Part shown: positions 45,132 to 54,808 of the stretch, piece by piece
Position numbering within the stretch: position 1 is the stretch's first letter
How the letters are laid out: each line of letters starts with the position of its first letter
Assembly: GCF_010092985.1 (NCBI RefSeq)
Contig: NZ_CP048106.1
Location: 2,976,001 to 3,040,000, forward strand
Source: Pontibacter pudoricolor
GTDB lineage: Bacteria; Bacteroidota; Bacteroidia; Cytophagales; Hymenobacteraceae
Direction: 5' to 3'
DNA length: 64,000 nucleotides
The notes under the pieces: generated by a model
Told to the model about the DNA's origin: nothing
Databases searched by the model: none
The model's input: only the letters and a program-made list of their open reading frames with translations
Program-made: the position numbers and the translations under genes

Positions 45132-45312
45132 TGATATAAGCAGTTTAAAAGGTAATCAATCCATTTACAGATGCGAATCTAATGAATAGTTCTGATCGAT
45201 AAAGCAACTAAAAGGACGACTAACATAAAATTAAACTAATTACATTAGCACATTCTAATCTTTTAGACGTAATTGCTAATCTATTTAGTTAAATCTAATA
45301 ATATCAGTTGTT

Positions 45313-45777
45313 ATGTGTAATGCCAAAGTTATACCTATCTCTTCATATGCCTTAGAGCTGTTTGACTTTGATTTTCTAGACCATGTTAAGCTGCCTTTAT
45401 ATGCTTCTTATGTTTCAGCAGGTTTCCCATCCCCTGCTGACGACTATTTAGAAGATAAGATTGACCTGAGCAAGTACTTGGTGCAGAACCCAACTTCTAC
45501 CTTCATGATGCGCGTGAAAGGCAGTTCTATGCAGGACGCTAAGATCAATGATGGCGACATTCTGGTAATTGACAGATCTCTTAAAGCAGCTGATGGCCTG
45601 CCTGTCGTTTGCTTTTTAGATGGCGAGTTTACAGTTAAGACCTTTAAGAAGGTTGAAGGCAGAGCGTATCTATACCCTGCGAACCCAGCTTATAAACCAA
45701 TAGAAGTAACAGAGGAGATGGACATGCGTGTGTGGGGTGTCGTAGTATGGGTATTGCATAAGCCTGTAAAGTTATGA
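45313..45777 (+). CDS. umuD: UmuD-like S24 protein
   Basis: A 154-residue self-cleaving partner of a Y-family polymerase. The cleavage site is A36-G37 in VSAGFPSPADDY. Catalytic Ser72 lies in the VKGSSMQ motif and Lys109 in FTVKTFKK. The N-terminal arm is longer than in E. coli UmuD, and no DNA-binding domain is present. It overlaps umuC by four bases (ATGA), so the two are coupled. No clear LexA box was found in the AT-rich upstream region, which contains repeated TAATCT-like words. Confidence 0.92.
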   Translation: MCNAKVIPISSYALELFDFDFLDHVKLPLYASYVSAGFPSPADDYLEDKIDLSKYLVQNPTSTFMMRVKGSSMQDAKINDGDILVIDRSLKAADGLPVVCFLDGEFTVKTFKKVEGRAYLYPANPAYKPIEVTEEMDMRVWGVVVWVLHKPVKL

Positions 45778-47051
45778 CAACCTTGTTTGGCCTGTGCGAC
45801 TGCAATAACTTCTACGCAAGCTGTGAGCGTGTATTTGACCCTACCCTAAATGGCAAGCCTGTCGTGGTGCTAAGCAACAACGATGGTTGCGTGATCGCAA
45901 GAAGCAATGAAGCGAAATCGTTAGGCATTCAGATGGGGGATCCCTTCTTTAAGATCAGAAACTTGGTCGAACACAAGCATTTATATGCCTTCTCATCTAA
46001 TTACGTGCTGTATGGGGACATGTCAGACAGGGTGATGCAGACCCTATCGCTCTTCACGCCTAATGTGGAAGTATACTCCATTGATGAGTGCTTCCTGGAC
46101 TTAGGGGACTTTTACGATGTTGACCTACATCAATATGCATGGGAGATCAAGCGAACAGTAACACAATGGACTGGGATCCCTGTCAGCTTTGGAGTAGCTC
46201 CAACCAAGGCCTTGGCTAAGGTCGCGAACAAGCTGGCCAAGAAGTCTGCTAAAGCGAATGGAGTGTTGGTTTTGACAGAGCCCTACCACATTGAAAAAGC
46301 ACTGCAGGCAACCAAAATCGAAGATGTCTGGGGCGTAGGCAGTCAGTACGCCAGGTTCCTTAAAAACCACAACATTGATACTGCACTGGACTTTACCAAC
46401 GCTTCAGAGAACTGGATCAGGAAGCACATGACTGTGGTGGGTGTAAGATTACATAAAGAGCTGCGTGGGGAGTCCTGTTTAGAGCTTGATGAAGTAGCCC
46501 CACCTAAGAAAGGCATCTGCACTTCTAGGAGCTTTGGTAAAAAACTTACCACTTTTGATGATGTACTGGAAGCCACAGCCAGCTATGCAGCCAAGTGCGC
46601 CCGGAAGCTCAGAAACCAGAAGAGCTGTGCTAGGCTTGTAACTGTATTTGTTCAAACCAACCCCTTCTCTGAAAACGACAGGCAATACTACAACAGCAAG
46701 ACCATTTGTATGCCTGTGGCTACCAGCTCAGACATAGAACTAATCCATTATGCTACCCTCGCATTACAAGCCATCTTTAAACCAAACTACTGGTATAAGA
46801 AGAGTGGTGTGATCGTGACAGAAATCGTACCGGAACATCAGATACAGTTTGATCTGCTCGACACAGTAGACAGGGAGAAACACAACAACCTGATGAAGGT
46901 GATGGATGGGCTGACTGATAGGTTTGGAAGAAGTAAGGTACAGGTAGCTGCACAGGGTATCAGTAAAAGCTGGATTCTGAAGTCTGATTACAAATCACCC
47001 TGCTACACTACTAGGATAACTGAGTTACCGATAGTGTACATCCAAAAGTAG
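45774..47051 (+). CDS. umuC: Y-family DNA polymerase, UmuC subunit
   Basis: A 425-residue translesion polymerase: catalytic acidic residues in LCDCNNFYASCERVFDP (Asp8 or nearby) and YSIDECFLDLG (Asp-Glu pair about residue 102-103), a thumb helix-hairpin-helix region (VWGVGSQYARFLKNHNI), a little-finger domain and a UmuC-type C-terminal extension (DUF4113-like, SPCYTTRITELP). Intact. With umuD it gives the element mutagenic bypass ability, as on many plasmids and islands. Confidence 0.95.
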   Translation: MTTLFGLCDCNNFYASCERVFDPTLNGKPVVVLSNNDGCVIARSNEAKSLGIQMGDPFFKIRNLVEHKHLYAFSSNYVLYGDMSDRVMQTLSLFTPNVEVYSIDECFLDLGDFYDVDLHQYAWEIKRTVTQWTGIPVSFGVAPTKALAKVANKLAKKSAKANGVLVLTEPYHIEKALQATKIEDVWGVGSQYARFLKNHNIDTALDFTNASENWIRKHMTVVGVRLHKELRGESCLELDEVAPPKKGICTSRSFGKKLTTFDDVLEATASYAAKCARKLRNQKSCARLVTVFVQTNPFSENDRQYYNSKTICMPVATSSDIELIHYATLALQAIFKPNYWYKKSGVIVTEIVPEHQIQFDLLDTVDREKHNNLMKVMDGLTDRFGRSKVQVAAQGISKSWILKSDYKSPCYTTRITELPIVYIQK

Positions 47052-47170
47052 TATCACCTTCTGATTAACTCTTTCTCTTGTCTGTGGTTTAAAAAGTGCT
47101 GGTTCAGTCCTATCCTTTCTGCACCTATTCATTTAGAATCGGATTTTGTTCACCAACTTTTACAATAATC

Positions 47171-48415
47171 TCATTGCTCTGTTGGTTTGGGCAATTCATT
47201 ATATTTCTTAAGTTGTAAAATAAAAGAAGCTATAAATTCATACAACTCCTTCTCCTGTGAAGGAAAGAGAAAACGCTTTTCCCATCTATCGCCGGCTTCG
47301 GTAAAACCGCTGAATATATCAAGCTTTTCCAGTACTACTGTTGCCGGGTTAGCTTGAGATAAAGGAGCTTTATTCCTGTCATAGTTTCTATCAAAGAACT
47401 GAGCCCGGTACCTGTCCTGCTCCACTATAACATCTAATGCAAAATTACTTTCTCCCAAAAAGTAATTATCTATAACAGCATAGTTATTCCAATCTCTTAT
47501 TCGCGTAAAAGGCAGATAGCTAAATCTGAATTCATCTATTATTTTATCTCTTCTGTATTTAATCAGGTCCTGCAGCATTGCATTTAATGAGACCGCGGCA
47601 TTGTATCTGTCTTCAACTAACATTTCCTGCAGAAATTCCTCCATCAAGGGCTTGTTCATATTTTTTCCTCCTAAGTGTGCAATTAGATTGTTATATTGTC
47701 TTAGTAAAAAGAGTGTATCAATGTTTTGAGTTTGCTTTTCACATCTGGTCAGCCACCCATTATAAAAATCTCCGGGTGTTTCATTATAAGCCGATACCGG
47801 GAACATCTTAGGAAGTATAGTGTCTCTTTCTTCCTGGCTCCAGTCGTGTGTATTGGGCTGCTTGTTGCCATTCAGAACGATGTAAACAATTAAGTCCACT
47901 TCATAGCCATGACGGTTTAAGTGTTCAACATACCTTGGTATCTGCCTTTCCATATCAACGGCATCATTGATTTTGTTCTCAATGATTATTGCTTTCTTAC
48001 TGCTTACATCTTTAATTGATATGTCAATCCTTCCTGTTTCTCGTTCAACTACAGCATTCTGATATTCTTCTCTTCTCAGTGGGACTTTTCCGGAGTATTC
48101 ATTTATGAAAGCAATGAAAGTGTGCAGGAACTTTGCACCTTCTTTATGCCGGCCATCCGGGTTTAATATGGCATGTAGAATATCGCTGTGAAAATTCTCT
48201 TTATAATAAGTACTGGAAATTAACTGGAAAATATTTAATCCGATATCAACTTCTCGTTTCTGAAAAACAGCGTATTTATAAGCTAATTTTAAAAGCTTAT
48301 CATCCGATACAAGATTTCTCAGTTTGTTTAAATGACTGTTGATTAAAGCCTGCAAATCAGATAAAGGGGCTAGGTCTACAAAAGCCGGGATAATTTTGTG
48401 TTCCGCTATTTCCAT
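47171..48415 (-). CDS. PD-(D/E)XK nuclease family protein (PDDEXK_4-like)
   Basis: A 414-residue protein with an N-terminal helical region, HSDILHAILNP (about residues 76-86), and a nuclease core with D131 in GRIDISI and E146-x-K148 in AIIIENKIN, the PD-(D/E)XK arrangement. The large C-terminal half is typical of the PDDEXK_4 group often seen beside restriction-like systems. It lies 165 bases downstream of the AIPR gene on the same strand, so it may be an added member of cluster B or an independent nuclease. It converges with umuC. Confidence 0.8.
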   Translation of the reverse strand: MEIAEHKIIPAFVDLAPLSDLQALINSHLNKLRNLVSDDKLLKLAYKYAVFQKREVDIGLNIFQLISSTYYKENFHSDILHAILNPDGRHKEGAKFLHTFIAFINEYSGKVPLRREEYQNAVVERETGRIDISIKDVSSKKAIIIENKINDAVDMERQIPRYVEHLNRHGYEVDLIVYIVLNGNKQPNTHDWSQEERDTILPKMFPVSAYNETPGDFYNGWLTRCEKQTQNIDTLFLLRQYNNLIAHLGGKNMNKPLMEEFLQEMLVEDRYNAAVSLNAMLQDLIKYRRDKIIDEFRFSYLPFTRIRDWNNYAVIDNYFLGESNFALDVIVEQDRYRAQFFDRNYDRNKAPLSQANPATVVLEKLDIFSGFTEAGDRWEKRFLFPSQEKELYEFIASFILQLKKYNELPKPTEQ

Positions 48416-48580
48416 TTTTGAAGGTATGTTTCCTGAGTTGATTCGTATTTCTTATACAAAACCCTTTGGCATCAAATCAGAATGCTGGTAGTAAAGTGAT
48501 TCCCTTATAATTTCGTAAAAGACAAAGCCAGTAGTATTCCAGACTACAATATCTGATTTGCTTCTGGACCTTTGAACCTG

Positions 48581-50926
48581 TTAATCTTCCTGAAAACCAC
48601 ACCTTTTTGCCTTCTCATAGTTCTTCAGGGCCAGAGCCTGATGGTATTCCGTTAACGGCTTTCTAGCTTCTGATAGATCCGCCATAAACCTGTATTCAAA
48701 GTCTTTCAGCTTTTTACTTTTCTTATCCCATTTAACGATTGCCTGAATAAGCTCAAGTGTGATTTCAGGCTTTACAGTTGTAGTGACTGATATATCCGTT
48801 TCAAAATAATCTTCCATGTCGAAGAAAATTTCGGATGCTTCTTCGATAGCAAAATCAAGTATCTGCTGGCCGTTACTGAATTCAATTTCACTCAGTTTTC
48901 TGTTCCTGCTGAAGTTTGTCCCGATTGTTCTGGCCATGGTACGCTGATAGGGTGTAAGTTTTCCCGTAGCCCTGCCCCACTCTTCAATCTTCTCCCATGT
49001 CTTGGGATGCACGGACTGTAGTCTGTCCTGCATGGCCTTGATTTCAGCCGAGACCATTTCGTCCTCCGTCACCCTTACTCTTTTATAATTCTGGCCTCTG
49101 ACTTCCAGATCATCCGAAATGCTATCAAAGGAAATCCCAAAACCCTGCTGTCTGACAGCATTCCAGCACTCTTCTTTCTTAGCCCACTCTCCATACAGGG
49201 ATCCCGGAGCATGCGTTTTGATATAGTCTTCCACACACAGCATGATCTCCCGTAGTTTCTCCCGGAGTCTGGCACTGATATCCTGTGCTTTCCAGATCTT
49301 ATACAGATCCAGTTTATAATCCAGTCTGTAGCCAAGCCAGGCGATGGTATAGGGAACAGTGATGTAGCGCATATCGCCGATAGCATTTGGCTTTACACCA
49401 TATACCTTTTCGGCTGAGCGGAACAGGATTGCCTTTGCCACTACATCCTCAAAGTAGATGTTATCCGGACTTAAGCTGAAGTTATGGTGCATGAACTGCA
49501 CATAGTTTTTCTGGTTTCCCCGTACTACAAAGTGTGGTCCTATCAGCAGCTTTTTACCATCATATACCTCCTGATAGGTATTGACATACTTGGCAAGATC
49601 TTCCTTCGTCAGTACCTGTGATTTCGGGTTTTTGAGCTCAAAAGCTTTTCTTTTGGCAGCAGTAAACCCTTCCTTAAGCATCGCTGTTTTGTACTGCCCC
49701 CTTGCCCTGTCATAGAACCAGCGTGTCTGCTGCGATTTTCCGGAGACCGGCGGAGCCCAGATGGTACGGGATAGCTTTTCCAGCAGGATGTGGTTAACAC
49801 TGTTAGAGCTCAGATCGGAGGCTGAGATCTTATTCTGGGTATTGGCGTACTCCGCAATGCGTGCCACTACGGTACTGAAATTTTCCTTGTTCTTTACGAC
49901 ATTCAGCTTAACCTGCACAAAAATGCCGGAGACATTTGCTTTGTCTTTCTTCCAAGTATGGTAAATGGAGGCAGTAGTCTGGCCACCGTTTACAATCTGA
50001 AAGTCCTTTACCCACGCTACCGAATTACCGGTACCATCCGGTAATGGTTCCAGGCGAATCTCTTCGGCTGTTGCAGCCAAGCCATTGTTGAAAGCCAGAA
50101 ACATGTGCGGTTCGCTCATGATAGTTTTCCGGATCCCCTTGTTTATTTTTCCAGAAAACTGCAGAAATGACCGGACGTTCTGCTCCAGCAGACGTGACCC
50201 GAATCTTTCATATATGTTGACCAAGGCATCCCCGGAGATAATTGCAAGATAGGATTGATACTCCGCATTTTCTGTAGGCGTATAAATACATGGAACCTGA
50301 AAACCATCTTCCTTGAAGTTGATTTCAATAGGAACATGGGACTTTTCGGAGATATTGTACAGGTAATTCAGATCGATCACCCGGTAATAGATGGGATAGC
50401 CTGAAATTGCCTGGTTTGCTATGTGATCACCTGGGTAAACGCCATCCGTCAGAACAAAAACGTTCACCCGTACCAGCCCGTCCTTTAATTCCCTGGAGTC
50501 TGCCAGTGTGTGTGCCAGATCAAAGATCTCTGATGATTCTTCTATTTCATTGACATAATCTTTGTAGACAGCATTCCGGAAAAAATTCGTAACTCTTTTT
50601 GCTGCCTTATCTATTTCATCTTTAAAAATCCGGGTAACTTCATCCGTCCCGTTGTAGATGGTAATAAACAGGTCAAGTGTCTCATAGTTATCAGACAGTG
50701 CATAGGCATTTATTTTATGCTGTATACCTGTTCGCAGGACTTTTTCATCATAACATACACGAACATTTTCCGTCTCACCGCCATCAGATAACAGATTTAC
50801 AGCAGCCTGAGTAAACAGCTGCTCTAAGGTACCTCCTTCTTCTTCAGATAGCTGTTCAGACCGGATCTCCTGCTGAATATTCTGATAGAATTTATTTAAT
50901 TCCAGATTTTCAAGATTTGTTACCAT
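48581..50926 (-). CDS. AIPR-family protein
   Basis: A 781-residue protein of the AIPR (abortive infection phage resistance) family. Recognisable segments are FLAFNNGLAATAEEI and VNGGQTTASIYHTW, the hallmark of the family's conserved core, followed by VARIAEYANTQNKISASDL. The activity is not established. In known clusters it accompanies Z1 and DUF4420 proteins, as here. The frame is open to 50980, but I use the Met at 50926 (MVTNLENLELNKFY), which overlaps the upstream stop by 7 bases. No frame breaks seen. Confidence 0.85.
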   Translation of the reverse strand: MVTNLENLELNKFYQNIQQEIRSEQLSEEEGGTLEQLFTQAAVNLLSDGGETENVRVCYDEKVLRTGIQHKINAYALSDNYETLDLFITIYNGTDEVTRIFKDEIDKAAKRVTNFFRNAVYKDYVNEIEESSEIFDLAHTLADSRELKDGLVRVNVFVLTDGVYPGDHIANQAISGYPIYYRVIDLNYLYNISEKSHVPIEINFKEDGFQVPCIYTPTENAEYQSYLAIISGDALVNIYERFGSRLLEQNVRSFLQFSGKINKGIRKTIMSEPHMFLAFNNGLAATAEEIRLEPLPDGTGNSVAWVKDFQIVNGGQTTASIYHTWKKDKANVSGIFVQVKLNVVKNKENFSTVVARIAEYANTQNKISASDLSSNSVNHILLEKLSRTIWAPPVSGKSQQTRWFYDRARGQYKTAMLKEGFTAAKRKAFELKNPKSQVLTKEDLAKYVNTYQEVYDGKKLLIGPHFVVRGNQKNYVQFMHHNFSLSPDNIYFEDVVAKAILFRSAEKVYGVKPNAIGDMRYITVPYTIAWLGYRLDYKLDLYKIWKAQDISARLREKLREIMLCVEDYIKTHAPGSLYGEWAKKEECWNAVRQQGFGISFDSISDDLEVRGQNYKRVRVTEDEMVSAEIKAMQDRLQSVHPKTWEKIEEWGRATGKLTPYQRTMARTIGTNFSRNRKLSEIEFSNGQQILDFAIEEASEIFFDMEDYFETDISVTTTVKPEITLELIQAIVKWDKKSKKLKDFEYRFMADLSEARKPLTEYHQALALKNYEKAKRCGFQED

Positions 50927-51923
50927 ACCTGATTCAGATTCTGATATACTGTAAGTTCGTTTATTTGATAAGTGGCGCAATCAGAGATAATAATAGAATA
51001 TCTGACATCACCTACACCGGGTCTGAGATCGCTTTCCTCGATGCGCGGGAAGGAGCCCTTTACCTCGTAAAAGGTCTCAGCACGTACAATATACCCCTTG
51101 TCTGCATATAGCTCCCTATGCGCCGGTAAATACCCCCCCTGCGCCAGTTTAAACCGGAAGTGGGAAGTGAGTTTAAAGTCATCCTGTAAGGCTAAAGATA
51201 CTGAGTCAACAAGATCATTCAGAGATTCTCCGGCGGACTGTTGTGATTCTATGGATAAATGGAATATGTACAGCTGTTCTATAGTACTTGTATCAAGCTG
51301 TCGTTCATTACTTACATGGATTCTCTGATGATTATTCCCATGACTTGTTTTTACTTCCAGAGCACACCCTCCATACTGGAAATCCCTTGGTGCTTTTTCC
51401 GGGCCTACCCAAGCCAGCAGAGCCTTCTCTGCTTCCGGCAATGATGTTATTAACTTTCTCAGTAAAAAAATTTCTCCAAACAATCCCCTCTGTTCTTCCG
51501 GTGTCAGACCGTTTGCAGTTGCTTTCTCAAGTAATGCATGCCATTTATCCACCCTGTTCAGGAATTGTCTTATCATCTGCCGGGGATCTGACAGATCAAT
51601 AACATGTGCTATGATATCACTTAAAAGAGTATTGAAGATGTCCTCAAAGTTTCTGTCCAGCAAACACAAACTCAAAAGTATGGATTCTGTATTTTCAGCT
51701 ATCTTTTCAATTTTATACCTTTCAGATTACGCTCTACATGTACAGTATTCGCAACCCGGAAAGGCACCCTTATGAATAAACATCGTAAATTACTGGCATC
51801 CCTCAGCCCCAAGTATAGGGGGCATAAAGAAGTATCGGAATACCTGATCTTCACGAATCCTTCTTTGGGGGAGGGATGACTTAGAAGCTGTATCCAAAGC
51901 TGATTTAGCCTATTCGTTTCCAT
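50920..51923 (-). pseudogene. DUF4420-type PD-(D/E)XK protein split by a one-base frameshift
   Basis: The N-terminal piece (from Met at 51923 or 51935: METNRLNQLWIQLLSHPSP) ends at a stop near 51699. The rest continues in another frame, with IEKIAENTESILLSL leading into LDRNFEDIFNTLL. One added base in the A4 run (plus-strand 51711-51714) joins them into 334 residues, the usual DUF4420 length. Nuclease-like residues lie in LFGEIFLLRKL and CALEVKTSHGN (E-x-K). It overlaps the Z1 stop upstream and AIPR downstream. If real, the break would inactivate the protein; a sequencing deletion is likely. Confidence 0.75.
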
Positions 51924-54807
51924 CATCCTCAGCATCTAATTCGTCCGGGTAGTCAAATTCTTCAATGAACTGATTGTTTACCGCGTATTCTATCTTTTCA
52001 TCATTTACTATTTCCGGGAAACTGATTGCAAAACCAAAAATCGGCACATCTGAGTACCTTACTCTTTCTGAAACATGTTCTCTTTTTCCAGTAGTACTCT
52101 GTTCAAGATACCGCTTGTGAATAGGGGCATAGTTGAGAGGATAAAGCATCAGCAGACCGTTGGTAGCTTTTCTTTTACACTTTATTCTGGCACTGCTAGG
52201 CAGAACAGGTTCACCCTTATTTTCACTTTTTCCCCAATCAAGTTTCGTAAGTGCCAATGCCTCCTTAATTTCACTATCTGACAGATCTATCATCTCATGG
52301 TTCGGGGATATGATCATTGTCTTATTAATGTAATAAGACGAAACCGTTTCATTAGGTCGTGAAACTGTGATGCTTCTGTCTGTTAATCCAATTTCTGTTT
52401 GCTTCCCATCTATTGTAAAAAGAAACTTTTCTTCTTCCTTCTTAGCAATGGTATTATTAATCAGGACAACTGTCCAATTAGTAAGGTTATTTTTCCCTAC
52501 CTGTGCATTGATATAATCCGCCATTTTATGAACATCGACAACTTCCCTTCCGATAGAATAGGCATGTAGATACTGTGTAATCAGATGACTGTTATTTGTA
52601 CCTTGCCAGACATATTCCTGATTCTTAACTGAATTGTTTACAGGTCCTGATGGCGTACCCAATGCTTTAATCAGTTCTGCCGTAGCATGGAAATTATTAG
52701 AGAATATGCGTTGATCTATTTTGAAGTTGTAAGTCTGCTCAAGCTCTCCGGAGTAGCTCAGCATCATTATCTGTTTATGTCTGAACTTGTTAGCAGCAGT
52801 TATTTTTAATACATCGGGGTGAGTCCGAACTTTAAGTCCATATTTTCTGGGTGTCTCATTAAGAAGGAACATATAATCAAACTCTGACCTCATTTCCTCC
52901 GACGCAATCGTGATATGTTTGAACCACTCAACCAGCTCGTTACTGGTAAACAGTCTACATAAATCCACATAACCGGGTCTGTAGCCAAACCACCTGCCCA
53001 TTTGCATCAGGGTATCATACATCTTAGATGCACGGAGATAATAACTGGTTGTAAGCCCTTCAAGCGTTAGCCCCCTGGAAAGTTTATCTCCTCCAACTGC
53101 GATAACAGACAGGTGGCTTCCCTGCTGCTCGGAAGTAAAGTAATCAATGGGGGAAATATTATGGTAGGTTAAACCTGCCACGTTCTTATCACCGTGAACA
53201 GCCCGTACTTCTATTTTTGAAGTGGCATTAAAAAGCTCTGCTTTAACCTTAACCCATGAGATTGGTTTGATTTCAGGATCAGTATAGGTATGAGTCTGAT
53301 TAATTACCTGATGTGTCTTAGGCTCAAATTCTTCAATCCAGATTTTTTTTAGTTCTGCTATGATACTGCCTTGGTTAAATTCGATTTGCCGATGGTAAAA
53401 TTTAAGCTCTGCATCAACTAAACTGGATATTCTGTCCTGCCAGTCAATATAGCGGGAAACGTGAATTAGCATGGAGTTATGTACATTAGCCTGCTTCCTC
53501 ACTCTCCGGGCGGCGCACGACAGTATAAAACACTTTACTGCGTACTTCAGACTTTCGGGCAGTATGGTAGGCAGGGGGTCTCCTTTTTTATGTTTATCAG
53601 GAACGAAGGCTGTATAATCAGATATTTTAACAACAATCGGGAGAGGTTCCTGAGACTCTTCAGATGAGGAAGCAGCGGGGAGACCAAATACTTTCGACGG
53701 TCCAATATAGTTTGAAGGCGCAGGTATGTTAATGATAAAATCTCTTGGGAATAAGTCCTGACCTACAGAAAACTCAAAATCCTTTACTTTCAGATTCAGT
53801 CCTTTCGTCTGATCTTCATTCAGCAGAGGAATAAATATGTTCGCAAAGGGTGTAGCTGTGTACCCAACGTAAGCACTCTGCTCAAACAAAGACAGCAGAG
53901 CTCTGATACTGCCATTGATAGTAGAAACTTTTTTAGGATCCACATTGATGGACGCATTATCAGCCTCATCGTCAATTAAAAGGAAAGGCAGATCACGTAT
54001 GATAATTTTCCCATCAGGGGTTTTATCACCTCTTACAGCAAGCCAGGAAACAAGGTTTTTTAAGATGGACGCATTTTTCTTTACTACCAGTATGATGGGA
54101 TCCGTACCCTGTATGTTTACACCGGATGACTGAGCAGCCTGTGCTTTGAAGTCACCGTTCAGCCGGCTGGTTGTTAATGCGTGAGCCGGTAAGTTCTTGT
54201 TGAACTGACCCACACCAATTCTGTTACCTGCATTTGAAAAATTCATAGCTGTCTGGGTATTAAACCCCAGGAAGCCTTCATCAACTCTGATTTGTGTCTG
54301 GCTCCGGAGACTGTCATGCATGCCTGCCAATACTATGATCAGCTTAAAACCTGCATCTGCAGCTTTATTTATCAGACCGATATAATTACCTGTTTTCCCG
54401 GATTGTACCTGTCCGACAACCATCCCTCTCCTATCCCAAGGGCCTGGTGTCTTGGGGTCTATGATTCTGTCAAGTATATCATCTGTTAAGTTATCCAGTT
54501 TGTTCAGCGTTGAGGGAGCTATTTTTTTCTGAAGGTACATTAAATACCTGTTCCAGAAGCTCCATTTTATTTCTGATTTCTTGTTTTTAAGCCAGGGAAT
54601 GTAAGTTTCATCATCAACCAGTATTTTATAATTATCAGAAAACACGGAGAACTGTGACTCAAAATACTTGTACAATGATTCACTTTCACCGATAAGGTGA
54701 GGGAAAATTTTAAGTATATTATCAATTGCATCTCTGAGATCAGCATCAGTCACATTTCTCTTCCCCTGTAAAAGGGTAATGCCGATTTGTTTTGCCTGTT
54801 CAATCAT
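51910..54807 (-). CDS. Z1-domain superfamily 2 helicase-like protein
   Basis: A 965-residue protein with an SF2-type core: Walker A GQVQSGKT (residues 132-139), Walker B LLIDDEADNA (DEAD-like variant), a VGYTATPFANI motif III-like segment, GGDKLSRGLTLEGL, and QMGRWFGYRPGY as motif VI. The last two are hallmarks of the Z1 domain. Such proteins accompany MORC/MutL-like ATPases and cytosine methyltransferases in restriction-like systems. It starts 1 base after the ATPase gene and overlaps the DUF4420 gene start. Confidence 0.9.
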   Translation of the reverse strand: MIEQAKQIGITLLQGKRNVTDADLRDAIDNILKIFPHLIGESESLYKYFESQFSVFSDNYKILVDDETYIPWLKNKKSEIKWSFWNRYLMYLQKKIAPSTLNKLDNLTDDILDRIIDPKTPGPWDRRGMVVGQVQSGKTGNYIGLINKAADAGFKLIIVLAGMHDSLRSQTQIRVDEGFLGFNTQTAMNFSNAGNRIGVGQFNKNLPAHALTTSRLNGDFKAQAAQSSGVNIQGTDPIILVVKKNASILKNLVSWLAVRGDKTPDGKIIIRDLPFLLIDDEADNASINVDPKKVSTINGSIRALLSLFEQSAYVGYTATPFANIFIPLLNEDQTKGLNLKVKDFEFSVGQDLFPRDFIINIPAPSNYIGPSKVFGLPAASSSEESQEPLPIVVKISDYTAFVPDKHKKGDPLPTILPESLKYAVKCFILSCAARRVRKQANVHNSMLIHVSRYIDWQDRISSLVDAELKFYHRQIEFNQGSIIAELKKIWIEEFEPKTHQVINQTHTYTDPEIKPISWVKVKAELFNATSKIEVRAVHGDKNVAGLTYHNISPIDYFTSEQQGSHLSVIAVGGDKLSRGLTLEGLTTSYYLRASKMYDTLMQMGRWFGYRPGYVDLCRLFTSNELVEWFKHITIASEEMRSEFDYMFLLNETPRKYGLKVRTHPDVLKITAANKFRHKQIMMLSYSGELEQTYNFKIDQRIFSNNFHATAELIKALGTPSGPVNNSVKNQEYVWQGTNNSHLITQYLHAYSIGREVVDVHKMADYINAQVGKNNLTNWTVVLINNTIAKKEEEKFLFTIDGKQTEIGLTDRSITVSRPNETVSSYYINKTMIISPNHEMIDLSDSEIKEALALTKLDWGKSENKGEPVLPSSARIKCKRKATNGLLMLYPLNYAPIHKRYLEQSTTGKREHVSERVRYSDVPIFGFAISFPEIVNDEKIEYAVNNQFIEEFDYPDELDAEDDGNE

Positions 54808-54808
54808 A

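Noticed and set aside
45180..45312. LexA-type operator before umuDC
   Set aside because: Only loosely repeated TAATCT words; no convincing palindrome.
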